64,000 bases of DNA from Marinobacter psychrophilus (GTDB lineage Bacteria > Pseudomonadota > Gammaproteobacteria > Pseudomonadales > Oleiphilaceae): assembly GCF_001043175.1 (NCBI RefSeq), contig NZ_CP011494.1, positions 2,418,001-2,482,000 of the forward strand, given 5' to 3'. Position 1 is the stretch's first letter, and the number at the start of each line of letters is the position of its first letter. The notes beneath the pieces were generated by a model. The model did not search any database. It was not told the DNA's origin and saw nothing but the letters and a program-made list of their open reading frames with translations. Both the position numbers and the translations under genes were made by a program. Positions 36,488-46,150 of this stretch are shown piece after piece.

Positions 36488-37837
36488 GTGAATGATGCCT
36501 TTCAGGACACCCGCCCGCGGGCGCTCAGCGTTAGCGAGCTGAATCATCAGGCCCGTCACCTGCTGGAAACCAGCTTTATGCAGGTTTGGGTTGAAGGCGA
36601 ATTGTCGGGGTTTTCACGCCCTTCTTCCGGGCACTGGTACTTTTCTCTGAAAGATCGTAACTGCCAGATTCGCTGTGCAATGTTCCGCAGCGTTAATCAG
36701 CGGGTTCGCGCGGCGCCAAAAGAAGGCGAACTGGTGCGAATTCGCGGCAAAGTGACCTTGTACGAGAACCGCGGCGACTTCCAGATTATTGTCGAGCATC
36801 TTGAGCCAGCCGGCGCAGGCGCCCTGCAGCAGGCGTTTGAAGCGTTGAAGTTAAAGCTCTTCAACGAGGGCTTGTTTAGTACCGAGCGCAAAAAACCCAT
36901 ACCCGCCCTGCCCCGGCATATTGGCGTGGTTACCTCCCCAACCGGTGCTGCGATTCACGACATACTCACGGTGCTGGCTCGGCGTTGCCCGGGAATCCCG
37001 GTCACACTTTACCCAACCGCAGTGCAGGGCCAGGCCGCAACCGCAGACATAGTCGTTGCCATCGGCCGGGCTGTTGCCCACAATCGCGCGGACGTGCTTA
37101 TTATTGGCCGCGGCGGCGGATCATTGGAAGATTTGTGGTGCTTTAACGAAGAGGCCGTAGCCCGCGCCATTGCCGCCTGCCCGATAGCCACCGTCAGCGC
37201 CGTGGGGCACGAGGTAGACACCACCATTGCCGATTACGTAGCCGATTTGCGGGCGCCGACACCGTCGGCAGCGGCAGAAAAAATATCGCCAGATCAAAGC
37301 ATCTGGTTACGCCAATTACAGGCCATCAGCGAGCGCCTGCAGGCTGCGATGGGGCGCCAACACACGGCGCTAGAAAACAGACTACTGCAGCTTTCCACGC
37401 GATTAAAAGATCCGCGCCGCAGCCTGCAGGAAAAAGCGCAGCGCCTGGATGGGCTGGATCTTCGCCTGAGCCGCGCAATGGCGCAGCTGACTCAGCGTTT
37501 GCACATGCGTACCGACTATTTGCAGCAGCGCCTGGCCATGCAATCACCTAACAGGCAACTTGCCAGCGCCAGCGAACGTGTGTTGCGGGCAACAACAGGC
37601 TTGAATCTGGCCATTCAGCAAACGCTTAAAAGCCGCCATGAGCAACTGGATTACACAGCGCAAACCCTGAATCTGGTCAGCCCGCTGGCCACTCTGGGAC
37701 GGGGCTACGCCATTGTGAAAGACCACCAGGGCAAGATTGTGCGGCATGCCGGGCAGCTTGAAGCTGGCCAGGCTATCAGCGCCCGAGTGGCCAGCGGCAC
37801 TGTTCACGCCCGGGTCACGAGTTGCGATGAATCTTAA
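36488..37837 (+). CDS. xseA: Exodeoxyribonuclease VII large subunit
   Basis: Large subunit of the single-strand exonuclease ExoVII. 449 residues. The N-terminal OB domain (VSELNHQARHLLETSFMQVW, GHWYFSLKDRNCQIRCAMF) is followed by a catalytic domain with RHIGVVTSPTGAAIHDIL, DVLIIGRGGGSLEDLWCFNE and SAVGHEVDTTIADYVADLRA. A long helical C-terminal part follows, ending ATLGRGYAIVKDHQGKIV. The start is GTG at 36488 with GGGGAG 6 bases upstream. The small subunit xseB is not in this window. Divergent from guaB. Confidence 0.96.
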   Translation: MNDAFQDTRPRALSVSELNHQARHLLETSFMQVWVEGELSGFSRPSSGHWYFSLKDRNCQIRCAMFRSVNQRVRAAPKEGELVRIRGKVTLYENRGDFQIIVEHLEPAGAGALQQAFEALKLKLFNEGLFSTERKKPIPALPRHIGVVTSPTGAAIHDILTVLARRCPGIPVTLYPTAVQGQAATADIVVAIGRAVAHNRADVLIIGRGGGSLEDLWCFNEEAVARAIAACPIATVSAVGHEVDTTIADYVADLRAPTPSAAAEKISPDQSIWLRQLQAISERLQAAMGRQHTALENRLLQLSTRLKDPRRSLQEKAQRLDGLDLRLSRAMAQLTQRLHMRTDYLQQRLAMQSPNRQLASASERVLRATTGLNLAIQQTLKSRHEQLDYTAQTLNLVSPLATLGRGYAIVKDHQGKIVRHAGQLEAGQAISARVASGTVHARVTSCDES

Positions 37838-38025
37838 CGCAGTGCACCACATGTTTTATGAAGCATAGCAACGCTTAAAATCACCTCGTTTTGTCGTGTG
37901 ACTGCTTTCATTCCGGCTTGCGCCAGCAAATCTACTCCCATGGTCTACTGGTTGCGTAACGAAAACGGCCTAAAGTGGTTCACAAGTACACGAATAATAA
38001 ATATTGATACTGTGAGGTGGTACGG

Positions 38026-39903
38026 ATGGATTACAACGCAGAATTTACACGCTCAATCAGCAGACCCGGCGATTTCTGGCGTGAAAAAGCCGCCGACATC
38101 GAATGGATTAAATTTCCGCATACCATCTGGCAGGCCAAAGACAACGGCCACGGCGACTGGTTTACTGATGGCGAGCTGAACACCAGCGACATTGCCCTGG
38201 ATGCCAACCTTCGCGCCGGCCGTGGTGAACAAACCGCTCTAATTTACGATTCACCGGTGACCAACACCCAACAAAGCTACACCTACAATCAGCTGACCGA
38301 TGAAGTCGCGCGTCTTGCCGGCGCATTAAAGGCCCGCGGGATTGAAAAAGGCGATCGCGTCGTTATCTACATGCCGATGATCCCCCAGGCGGTTATCGCA
38401 ATGCTGGGCTGCGCCCGTATTGGCGCGGTTCATTCGGTGGTGTTTGGCGGCTTTGCGGCTCACGAACTGGCCCTTCGCATTGACGATGCAACGCCCAAGG
38501 CACTCATTACCGCGTCTTGCGGCATCGAAGTCAGCAAGGTGATTGCCTACAAGCCTTTGGTGGACAAGGCTCTGGCACAAGCGAAACACAAACCTGAGCT
38601 GTGTGTTGTGTATCAGCGCGCGGAAGCAATAGCCAACCTGCAAAGCCCCAGAGATGTGGACTGGAGCGCACTTGTTCGCGACGCCGAGCCAGCAGCCCCG
38701 GTCGCCGTCAAATCGACCGATCCGCTGTACATTCTTTACACCTCCGGCACCACGGGTAAACCCAAAGGTGTGGTGCGGGACAACGGCGGCCACGCCGTGG
38801 CACTGAAATACAGCATGAAGCTGGTCTACGACGCCAGCCCCGGTGATGTGTTCTGGACCGCATCGGATGTGGGCTGGGTAGTGGGTCACAGCTATATTAT
38901 TTACGCGCCACTGTTTGCCGGCTGCACCACCGTACTGTATGAAGGCAAACCGGTTCGCACCCCAGACGCAGGCGGTTTCTGGCGCGTGATCCAGGATCAC
39001 AAGGTCAATATTCTGTTTACCGCCCCGACCGCTTTTCGCGCGGTGCGCAAAGAAGATCCGGAAGCAGATTTTTTAAAGAAATATGACATCCGCTCGCTGA
39101 AGCGCATCTACCTGGCCGGCGAGCGCCTGGACCCGGCCACCTACGACTGGCTGCGTGAGCACACTCATTTGCCAATCCTTGACCACTGGTGGCAAACCGA
39201 GACTGGATGGGCCATTTGCTGTAACCCCACCGGTATCGAAATGATGACCACTAAACCCGGTTCCGCCACCATGCCGTCCCCCGGCTACGATGTTCAGATA
39301 GTTGATATACGCGGCAATCAGATGCCAGCGGGTGAACAGGGCCAAATCGCGATAAAACTGCCACTACCACCGGGCTGTTTGCAAACCGTTTGGGGTAATG
39401 ATGAGCGTTTCCGTGAAAGTTATCTCGACGCTATTCCCGGCTTTTACAGCACTGGTGACGGTGGCTTTGAAGATGAAGATGGTTATATTTTCGTTATGGG
39501 CCGCACCGACGACGTCATTAACGTAGCCGGCCACCGGTTATCTACCGGTGAAATGGAAGAAGTGGTGTCGTCTCACCCGGCGGTCGCTGAATGCTGCGTA
39601 GTCGGCGCCCATGACGATATGAAAGGCCAGATTCCGATCGGGCTGGTACTGATAAAAGATGGCGCCACCATTGACCATGACGAACTGGAAGACGAGCTGG
39701 TAGAAATGATGCGTGACAAAATCGGCGCCATTGCCTGCTTTAAGCGGGCCATGGTGGTTGACCGCTTACCTAAAACACGTTCTGGCAAGATTCTGCGCCG
39801 GGTTTTACGCCAGATTGCAGACGGCGAGGCCTACAATGTACCGAGCACCATTGATGACCCGTCCATTCTGGAAGAAATCAGCGACCAGTTCCGGCCTCGG
39901 TAA
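38026..39903 (+). CDS. prpE: Propionyl-CoA synthetase-type acyl-CoA ligase (PrpE)
   Basis: Activates a short-chain acid to its CoA ester through an acyl-adenylate. About 625 residues. Key parts: LYILYTSGTTGKPKGVVRDN near 238 (P-loop-like AMP motif), HWWQTETGWAICCNP near 390, STGDGGFEDEDGYIFVMGRT and the C-terminal KTRSGKILRRVLRQI, whose Lys is the usual acetylation-controlled residue. The N-terminus YNAEFTRSISRPGDFWREKA resembles PrpE more than Acs. The ATG at 38026 has GAGGT 7 bases upstream and is preferred over a GTG three codons earlier. No other methylcitrate genes are nearby, so butyrate or acetate activity cannot be excluded. Confidence 0.88.
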   Translation: MDYNAEFTRSISRPGDFWREKAADIEWIKFPHTIWQAKDNGHGDWFTDGELNTSDIALDANLRAGRGEQTALIYDSPVTNTQQSYTYNQLTDEVARLAGALKARGIEKGDRVVIYMPMIPQAVIAMLGCARIGAVHSVVFGGFAAHELALRIDDATPKALITASCGIEVSKVIAYKPLVDKALAQAKHKPELCVVYQRAEAIANLQSPRDVDWSALVRDAEPAAPVAVKSTDPLYILYTSGTTGKPKGVVRDNGGHAVALKYSMKLVYDASPGDVFWTASDVGWVVGHSYIIYAPLFAGCTTVLYEGKPVRTPDAGGFWRVIQDHKVNILFTAPTAFRAVRKEDPEADFLKKYDIRSLKRIYLAGERLDPATYDWLREHTHLPILDHWWQTETGWAICCNPTGIEMMTTKPGSATMPSPGYDVQIVDIRGNQMPAGEQGQIAIKLPLPPGCLQTVWGNDERFRESYLDAIPGFYSTGDGGFEDEDGYIFVMGRTDDVINVAGHRLSTGEMEEVVSSHPAVAECCVVGAHDDMKGQIPIGLVLIKDGATIDHDELEDELVEMMRDKIGAIACFKRAMVVDRLPKTRSGKILRRVLRQIADGEAYNVPSTIDDPSILEEISDQFRPR

Positions 39904-39931
39904 ATTTTCCAAAACAGCGCCCGAAAGGGCG

Positions 39932-39959
39932 TTGACGGCGCCTTCGCTGGGTCTATACT
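39932..39959 (+). promoter_or_regulatory. Predicted strong promoter of the cold-shock gene
   Basis: TTGACG (39932-39937) and TATACT (39954-39959), both 5 of 6 to consensus, are 16 bases apart. Transcription would start near 39966, leaving a leader of about 77 bases. Confidence 0.65.
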
Positions 39960-39977
39960 GGGGTGGCAGTATCTAAG

Positions 39978-40019
39978 CCCCTACGGGGGGAAATCAGAAA
40001 AGCTCCGTTCATAGGAGCT
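39978..40019 (+). promoter_or_regulatory. Structured 5' leader of the cold-shock mRNA
   Basis: Two short hairpins can form in the leader: CCCC-TAC-GGGG at 39978-39988 and AGCTCC/GGAGCT around a 7-base loop at 40001-40019. The ribosome site (AGGA) lies just after. Long structured leaders that change fold with temperature are known for E. coli cspA; a similar role here is inferred. Confidence 0.4.
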
Positions 40020-40042
40020 CATGTGAAATACAGGAAAGATCG

Positions 40043-40252
40043 ATGTCTGAGACCACAACTGGCCACGTGAAGTGGTTCAACGAAGCAAAAGGCTTTGGCT
40101 TTATTGCCCAGGAAGACGGCAGTGACGTGTTCGTTCACTTCAGTGCCATCAACGCAGACGGTTTTCGCACCCTGGCCGAAGGCCAGAAAGTGCAGTTTAC
40201 TGTAACCGACGGCCCTAAAGGCCCGCAGGCAGAGAACGTAACGCCTGTGTAA
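40043..40252 (+). CDS. Cold-shock domain protein (CspA family)
   Basis: 69 residues, one cold-shock domain. RNP1 is GFGFI (within [13 protein letters not shown], near residues 16-22) and RNP2 is VFVHFS (near 29-34). These proteins bind single-stranded RNA and DNA and melt mRNA structure. Which of the several Csp paralogues this is cannot be said. It has its own promoter and a terminator 35 bases after the stop. Confidence 0.95.
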   Translation: MSETTTGHVKWFNEAKGFGFIAQEDGSDVFVHFSAINADGFRTLAEGQKVQFTVTDGPKGPQAENVTPV

Positions 40253-40285
40253 TAAGGGCTGTCGCTGATAAAGCGTGACCAGTCA

Positions 40286-40320
40286 GAAAAACGGGCCGAT
40301 GATTCACCGGCCCGTTTTTT
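40286..40320 (+). terminator. Bidirectional terminator between csp and leuA
   Basis: An 8-bp GC stem (ACGGGCCG / CGGCCCGT, 40291-40298 with 40308-40315) has a 9-base loop and is flanked by A on the left and T on the right. The T run suits csp, and the A run gives T on the other strand for leuA. Confidence 0.9.
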
Positions 40321-40336
40321 ATGGCTAATATTAAGA

Positions 40337-42031
40337 TCAGACGCTTAACACTTCATCGACCGCGTTTGCGCCAGCGTGAATACCGGGCACAACCTGAGCC
40401 ACCGCATTCAATAATGCCTGTAAGGTCGCCGACGTGGTGTCTTCCGCCAAGGCTGCTGCGCTGCACGCCTGGCCGTTGGCCTGCAAACGAATACACGCCA
40501 TGGCATTGGCCGAAGTGCCTGCGCCCAGAGCGAATTCGTCATACGCCTCTACCGCCAGGGTAATGGAAAAACGCTGGGCCAGCGCCGCTGCCACGGCTTC
40601 CACCGCACCTGAGCCATAACCTTGCAGCGTTACTGGGCTGTTTTCGTTACCGATCACCAAATCTGCACGTACCCCTTGTTCGTTGCGATGAAGATCGTAA
40701 GTGCGTAACGCCCAGTCTGCCGGCACCGCAAGGTAGCGAGCTTCAAACAGGCGGTGAATGCTCACCGAATCGATCTCGCCGCCGTTGTTTTCCGCTTCAC
40801 GCTGCACCACTTTGCTGAACTCAATTTGCAGCCAACGTGGCAAGCTAATGTTGTAATCCCGCTCTAGCACATAAGCCACACCGCCCTTGCCAGACTGGCT
40901 GTTGATGCGCACCACCTCGTCATAGCGACGGCCCAGGTCGAACGGATCAATCGGCAGATAGGCCACATTCCAGGCATCGCCTTCTTTACGCTGAGCCAGA
41001 CATTTGCGGATAGCGTCCTGATGGCTGCCAGAAAACGCGGTGAATACCAACTCACCCGCGTATGGGTGGCGTGGATGAGTCGAAATCTCGGTGCAGGCTT
41101 CAACCACCTCGGTAATGTCAGCCATGCCGGACAAATCCAGGGTTGGGTCAATGCCCTGTGAATACAGGTTCATCGCCATGGTCACCAGATCCATATTACC
41201 GGTGCGTTCGCCGTTCCCCATCAGCGTTCCTTCCACCCGATCAGCGCCCGCCATGACCGCCAGTTCGGCCGCGGCTACGCCACAGCCCCGGTCATTGTGA
41301 GTGTGCACGCTGATGCTCAGATGTTCGCGGCGCTGAATGGTGTCGCAAATCCACTCGATCTGATCGGCAAACACGTTGGGCGTGGCCATCTCTACCGTGG
41401 CAGGCAGGTTAATAATGACCGCTTGGCCCTGGTCCGGGCGCCACACTTCCGTCACTGCATCGATGACTTCAGCGGCAAAATCCAGCTCGGTACCGGTGAA
41501 GCTCTCTGGCGAATACTGAAAGGTCCATTGGGTGTTCGGGTAACCGGCGGCCAACTCCTTCACCAAACGCGCACCCTCTACTGCAATATCACGGATGCCA
41601 TCACGGTCTAACCCGAACACCTGCTCGCGCTGCACGGTAGAAGTGGAGTTATAAACGTGGACAATGGCTTTTTTGGCACCTTCCAGCGCTTCGTAAGTAC
41701 GCTTGATCAGTGCCGGCCTGGCCTGGGTCAACACCTGAATCTTTACATCGTCAGGAATACGCCCTTCTTCGATAAGCTTGCGGCAGAAATCAAAGTCCGG
41801 CTGGCTGGCTGCAGGGAAACCGATCTCGATTTCCTTGAAGCCCAGCTTTACCAGCAAATCAAACATCCGCTGTTTCTGGCTGACCGACATAGGTTTTACC
41901 AGAGCTTGGTTGCCATCGCGTAAATCAACCGCGCACCAGGTAGGCGCCCGCTCAATCATACGATCGGGCCAGCGCCGATTGGTTTTAGCGATGGGCTTGA
42001 AGGCGGCGTATTTACGATGATCAAAAGCCAT
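40337..42031 (-). CDS. leuA: 2-isopropylmalate synthase, long form
   Basis: Condenses acetyl-CoA with 2-ketoisovalerate, the first step of leucine synthesis. About 564 residues, the LeuA type 2 form (longer than the 523-residue enteric type). The HMGL-like barrel has APTWCAVDLRDGNQALVKPM near residue 27 (Arg-Asp-Gly), GFPAASQPDFDFCRKL and HTHNDRGCGVAAAELAVMAG. The C-terminal LeuA dimer/regulatory domain, for leucine feedback, includes GYGSGAVEAVAAALAQ. The start at 42031 has AAGGA upstream; a 16-codon longer frame has no support. Divergent from an Lrp-type regulator. Confidence 0.95.
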   Translation of the reverse strand: MAFDHRKYAAFKPIAKTNRRWPDRMIERAPTWCAVDLRDGNQALVKPMSVSQKQRMFDLLVKLGFKEIEIGFPAASQPDFDFCRKLIEEGRIPDDVKIQVLTQARPALIKRTYEALEGAKKAIVHVYNSTSTVQREQVFGLDRDGIRDIAVEGARLVKELAAGYPNTQWTFQYSPESFTGTELDFAAEVIDAVTEVWRPDQGQAVIINLPATVEMATPNVFADQIEWICDTIQRREHLSISVHTHNDRGCGVAAAELAVMAGADRVEGTLMGNGERTGNMDLVTMAMNLYSQGIDPTLDLSGMADITEVVEACTEISTHPRHPYAGELVFTAFSGSHQDAIRKCLAQRKEGDAWNVAYLPIDPFDLGRRYDEVVRINSQSGKGGVAYVLERDYNISLPRWLQIEFSKVVQREAENNGGEIDSVSIHRLFEARYLAVPADWALRTYDLHRNEQGVRADLVIGNENSPVTLQGYGSGAVEAVAAALAQRFSITLAVEAYDEFALGAGTSANAMACIRLQANGQACSAAALAEDTTSATLQALLNAVAQVVPGIHAGANAVDEVLSV

Positions 42032-42177
42032 ACAATGGTTTCCTTTTTGCGTGTGCAGATTGCCGGTTACAGAACACAAGATTACACAAAAAAACGCCGC
42101 AGGTGATTGCTAATAGAGGCTACAAACCGGACTATAGAGCCATTAAATATTGTTAAAACTGAGGTTTGTGGCAGAAA

Positions 42178-42675
42178 ATGCTTAAAAAATTCGAAACCCT
42201 GATCGCACTGGACAAAACCGACCGAAAAATTTTGGACCATCTGCAAAAAGACGGTTCACTCACCAACCAACAGTTGGCCGACAAAGTCGGGCTATCGCCG
42301 TCGCCCTGCCTGCGCCGGGTACGTGCGCTGGAGCAAAACGGCGTGATTGTGCGCACGGCAACCATTCTTAATCACAAAAAACTCGGGCTGGCGCTCACCG
42401 CCATCATTCTGATTGGCATGGACCGCCACACACCAGAACGTTTTGCCGCGTTTGAGGAGGCCGTCAGCGCCTATCCGGAGGTGCTGGAGTGCTATCTGAT
42501 TACCGGCCACGACGCAGACTACATGCTGAAAGTGGTGGTGCCGGATATGGACCATTACCATCACTTTCTGTTGAACCAGATAACCCGCATTGCCGGGGTG
42601 AGCGGCGTGCATTCAAGCTTTGTGCTACGCCGGGTTCTGGATAACACGGCCCTGCCCTTAGGCTATTTGTCCTGA
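42178..42675 (+). CDS. Lrp/AsnC-family transcriptional regulator
   Basis: About 165 residues. The N-terminal helix-turn-helix is LTNQQLADKVGLSPSPCLRR near residues 29-48. The C-terminal RAM/AsnC ligand domain carries VLECYLITGHDADYMLKVVV near 100. It is closer to Lrp than to AsnC in length and in the C-terminal HSSFVLRRV segment. Its ribosome site is weak: the ATG at 42178 is chosen, and a TTG four codons earlier is possible. It is divergent from leuA across about 146 bases, so local control of leuA is a natural inference; global Lrp function is also possible. Confidence 0.88.
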   Translation: MLKKFETLIALDKTDRKILDHLQKDGSLTNQQLADKVGLSPSPCLRRVRALEQNGVIVRTATILNHKKLGLALTAIILIGMDRHTPERFAAFEEAVSAYPEVLECYLITGHDADYMLKVVVPDMDHYHHFLLNQITRIAGVSGVHSSFVLRRVLDNTALPLGYLS

Positions 42676-42820
42676 CCTTGCGGGCTGTGCGCTTTTACGC
42701 CCGGGCAAACCCAACTTTACCGGGCGGGTGTCTGTACCTGCCTGTTGCGGCTCCGTACAATAGACGCCATTATTTTTGAGGCTGCGGCCTCTCCATGAAT
42801 CACTCCTGACGGAACCCAAA

Positions 42821-44557
42821 ATGCGAGCCAGCCGTTATCTGATTGCCACCCAAAAAGAAACACCCGCCGACGCCGAGATTATCAGCCACCAGCTGATGCT
42901 GCGTGCCGGTTTGATCCGCAAACTGGCCGCCGGCCTTTATACCTGGCTGCCCATGGGCCTGCGTACCCTGCGCAAAGTTGAGCGCATTGTGCGCGAAGAA
43001 ATGGACCGCAGCGGCGCACAAGAACTGCTGATGCCAGCGGTACAGCCAGCAGAACTGTGGCGGGAATCTGGCCGCTGGGACGAATACGGCGGCGAACTGC
43101 TGCGCATGAACGATCGCCACGGCCGCGAGTTTTGCTTTGGCCCTACCCACGAAGAAGTGATTACCGACCTGATCCGCAACGAGCTGAAAAGCTATAAACA
43201 GCTGCCTGCCAACTTCTTTCAGATTCAGACAAAATTCCGTGATGAGCGTCGTCCCCGTTTTGGCGTGATGCGTGCACGGGAGTTCATCATGAAAGACGCC
43301 TATTCATTTCACATCAGTGCTGAATCACTGGACGAAACTTACCAGCTGATGCACCGCACCTACTGCGCTATATTTGATCGCCTGGGCCTGGATTACCGCC
43401 CCGTGCAGGCAGACTCCGGCGCCATTGGCGGCAGTGGCTCCCAGGAATTTCACGTGTTGGCCTCCTCTGGTGAAGACGCCATCGTGTTCAGCACCGGCAG
43501 CGACTACGCGGCGAATATAGAAAAAGCCGAAGCCATGGCACCCGCCGGCGAGCGCCCCGCACCCACCCAGGCGATGACCGAAGTGGCGACGCCGGGGCAA
43601 CGGACAATTGCCAACATTACCGAGTTTCTGAAAGAAGACGTCACCCAAACCGTTAAAACGCTGCTGGTGAAAGCCGAAGCTGAAGCCGGTGCCGAAGAAG
43701 GCAGTGACCCAGGATTGGTGGCGCTGGTTCTGCGCGGCGACCATTCCCTGAATGAGATCAAGGCAGAAAATCTGGCCGGCGTGGCCGACCCGTTGACGAT
43801 GGCCACGGATGAGGAAATTCAGCACGCCACCGGCTGCGCACCTGGCTCGATTGGGCCGGTAAATTTGCCGGTGCCGGTGATTGTCGACCGCAGTGCCGCG
43901 CACTTAGCTGATTTTGTATGCGGCGCCAACAAGGATGACGTGCACCTGACCGGCGTAAACTGGCTACGCGACCTGCCACTGGGACGGGTGGAAGACTTGC
44001 GCAACGTGGTGGAAGGCGACGCCAGCCCGTGTGGCCAGGGCACCCTGGAAATTCGCCGCGGTATTGAAGTGGGCCATATATTCAAACTGGGCAACAAATA
44101 CAGCAAGGCACTGAACGCCACTGTGCTGGACGAAAATGGCAAAACCGCCACGATGTCTATGGGCTGCTACGGCATTGGCGTGTCGCGGATTGTGGCAGCG
44201 TCAATCGAGCAAAATCACGATGACCGCGGCATTTTATGGCCCGACGCTATCGCGCCCTTCCGGGTTGCCGTGGTGCTTCTGAACGGCCACAAATCACCTG
44301 CGGTGGCCGAAGCCGGTGAAAAACTCTACCAACAGCTGCAACAGGCTGGTTACGACGTGCTGCTAGACGACCGCAACGAGCGGCCCGGGGTAAAGTTCGC
44401 AGATATGGAGCTGACCGGCATTCCCCATCGTTTTGTGGTGTCTGACCGTGGGCTGGAAGCCGGTACTCTAGAATACAAGGGCCGCAGCGATGCCGATAAA
44501 CAGGACGTTGCCCTGGCGGATGCGATTTCCTTTCTGAAGAGTGTTTCGCCGCTTTAA
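42821..44557 (+). CDS. proS: Proline-tRNA ligase (bacterial type, with editing domain)
   Basis: Class II synthetase, 578 residues. It starts [20 protein letters not shown]. Motif 1 and 2 regions are [20 protein letters not shown] and [22 protein letters not shown]. The INS editing domain lies at about 220-400 ([24 protein letters not shown]). Motif 3 is [17 protein letters not shown] and the anticodon domain ends the protein. ACGGA precedes the ATG at 42821; a 15-codon longer frame is rejected. A terminator follows. Confidence 0.97.
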   Translation: MRASRYLIATQKETPADAEIISHQLMLRAGLIRKLAAGLYTWLPMGLRTLRKVERIVREEMDRSGAQELLMPAVQPAELWRESGRWDEYGGELLRMNDRHGREFCFGPTHEEVITDLIRNELKSYKQLPANFFQIQTKFRDERRPRFGVMRAREFIMKDAYSFHISAESLDETYQLMHRTYCAIFDRLGLDYRPVQADSGAIGGSGSQEFHVLASSGEDAIVFSTGSDYAANIEKAEAMAPAGERPAPTQAMTEVATPGQRTIANITEFLKEDVTQTVKTLLVKAEAEAGAEEGSDPGLVALVLRGDHSLNEIKAENLAGVADPLTMATDEEIQHATGCAPGSIGPVNLPVPVIVDRSAAHLADFVCGANKDDVHLTGVNWLRDLPLGRVEDLRNVVEGDASPCGQGTLEIRRGIEVGHIFKLGNKYSKALNATVLDENGKTATMSMGCYGIGVSRIVAASIEQNHDDRGILWPDAIAPFRVAVVLLNGHKSPAVAEAGEKLYQQLQQAGYDVLLDDRNERPGVKFADMELTGIPHRFVVSDRGLEAGTLEYKGRSDADKQDVALADAISFLKSVSPL

Positions 44558-44574
44558 AAACAAAACGCGTCATT

Positions 44575-44612
44575 AAAAAACCCTGGTCGCCGAAACGCAC
44601 CAGGGTTTTTTT
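44575..44612 (+). terminator. Bidirectional terminator between proS and murB
   Basis: Stem AACCCTGGT / ACCAGGGTT with an 11-base loop, A run on the left and seven T on the right. It serves proS on the plus strand and, through the A run, murB on the minus strand. Confidence 0.9.
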
Positions 44613-44633
44613 ATTCGTGACCGATCGGTCTGA

Positions 44634-45674
44634 CTAATTGATGGCCGGCTGTGTGAGAGGCTCCTGCTCTAGCTCAACGTCAAAGCGTGCCTGAACAGAC
44701 TCGCGAATTTCCTGAGCCAACGCAAGCAGCTGTGTACCGCTGCCGCCGCCGTGGTTGATTAACACCAGAGCCTGGGAATTGTGCACGCCCACCCATTGGT
44801 TGCGGTAGCCTTTCCAACCACACTGTTCAATCAACCAGCCCGCCGCCAACTTCATGCCCTGACCGTGTGGTAGTGGATAAGCCACCAGGTCTGAAAAACG
44901 ACTTTGTAGCTGATCAAACACCCTTTGGCAGACCACCGGGTTTTTAAAAAAGCTGCCAGCGTTTGGCAGGCGCTGCGGGTCTGGCAGTTTGCGGCGGCGA
45001 ACGGCCATGACCGCCTCGGCCATATCTTCAGCGTTTAATTTTGACACCGGCGTATCGCCAAAATAAGCCGCCAGCTCGCCGTAACCCAACTGGAAAGGCC
45101 GGTTGCGGGACAGGCGCAGATGCACGTCCAGAATCAGATACCGTTCGGGCTGCTGTTTAAACAGGCTGTCACGGTAGGCGAAATTGCACGCTTCGGCACT
45201 TAAAGTAACTGACTTTCCGCTACTGCGATCCAGAGCGGTGACGCACACCAGCGTATCTGCCAATTCCACGCCGTAAGCGCCAATATTTTGTACCGGTGCG
45301 CCGCCGCAGGTACCCGGAATCAGCGCCAGATTTTCGATCCCGCGATAGCCGCTGCGGGCAGCGTACAAGACCGCGCCATGCCAGTTTTCCCCAGCACCCA
45401 GCACCAGCGTGGCCCCCTCAATGCTGATATCACGCCAGTGCCGTCCTGCCAGAGCCATATGTACAACCAGGCCCTCAATGTCGGCGCGAAACACCAGGTT
45501 ACTGCCACCGCCGACAATCAGCACCGGCAGATTTTTTTCAGCCGCCCAAGCCAGCGTGGCGCCAACCTGTTCACGATGGGTAATGCGGGCGAAATAGCGG
45601 GCACTGGCCGCAATGGCCAAAGAGTTATAGGGCGTTAAATCTACCCTTTCCCGTATTTCTGGCAGGGTTTTCAT
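44634..45674 (-). CDS. murB: UDP-N-acetylenolpyruvoylglucosamine reductase
   Basis: Reduces UDP-GlcNAc-enolpyruvate to UDP-MurNAc with NADPH and FAD. 346 residues, type I MurB like E. coli. FAD-binding segments: LPVLIVGGGSNLVF near 50 and LALIPGTCGGAPVQNIGAYG near 120. Active-site Ser lies in PNAGSFFKNPVV near 235, and the final Glu in LAQEIRESVQARF. Its ATG overlaps the phosphatase stop by four bases. Confidence 0.96.
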   Translation of the reverse strand: MKTLPEIRERVDLTPYNSLAIAASARYFARITHREQVGATLAWAAEKNLPVLIVGGGSNLVFRADIEGLVVHMALAGRHWRDISIEGATLVLGAGENWHGAVLYAARSGYRGIENLALIPGTCGGAPVQNIGAYGVELADTLVCVTALDRSSGKSVTLSAEACNFAYRDSLFKQQPERYLILDVHLRLSRNRPFQLGYGELAAYFGDTPVSKLNAEDMAEAVMAVRRRKLPDPQRLPNAGSFFKNPVVCQRVFDQLQSRFSDLVAYPLPHGQGMKLAAGWLIEQCGWKGYRNQWVGVHNSQALVLINHGGGSGTQLLALAQEIRESVQARFDVELEQEPLTQPAIN

Positions 45675-46150
45675 CCCAGCTTCCCGCGAATATCATTCAG
45701 CAGACCTTCACCGGCTTGGTGGATCAGTTCGAGCACATGTTGAAAGCCATCGTCTCCACCGAAATACGGATCTGGCACTTCTTGGTCGTCAAAATCAGCA
45801 AAATTCAAAAACAGCCGGGGCACGGTGCCGCCGTTCTGATGCCAGATTTCTTTCACGTCTGCCAGATTCTGGCGGTCCATCACTAATACATAGTCAAAAC
45901 TGTCCAGGTCTTCAACCTCGAACTGACGCGCTCTCAGGCCACTGATATCAATCCCGATTCGACCGGCCGCGGTCACCGCGCGCTGATCTGGGCCTTTGCC
46001 AATATGCCAGTCACCGGTGCCGCAAGAATCAATACGTACCTGCTGTTCAAGGCCGGCGGCCGCTACCTGTTTGCGAAACACGCCTTCGGCGGTGGGTGAG
46101 CGACAAATGTTACCCAGACACACAAATAAAACGTTAACAGAGGCTGCCAT
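45671..46150 (-). CDS. Low-molecular-weight protein tyrosine phosphatase
   Basis: 159 residues. The P-loop CLGNICRSP (Cys 12, Arg 18) follows the first strand VNVLFVCLG, and the general-acid Asp is in VPDPYFGGDDGF near residue 130. Bacterial relatives (Wzb/Etp, PtpA) dephosphorylate tyrosine kinases of capsule export, but no Wzc-type kinase is nearby, and members at this kdsB-murB site have no settled role. It overlaps murB by four bases and abuts kdsB. Confidence 0.92.
   Translation of the reverse strand: MAASVNVLFVCLGNICRSPTAEGVFRKQVAAAGLEQQVRIDSCGTGDWHIGKGPDQRAVTAAGRIGIDISGLRARQFEVEDLDSFDYVLVMDRQNLADVKEIWHQNGGTVPRLFLNFADFDDQEVPDPYFGGDDGFQHVLELIHQAGEGLLNDIRGKLG

Noticed and set aside
42032..42100. 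Leucine attenuator leader before leuA
   Set aside because: No short frame with consecutive Leu codons and no competing hairpins were found in the leader.
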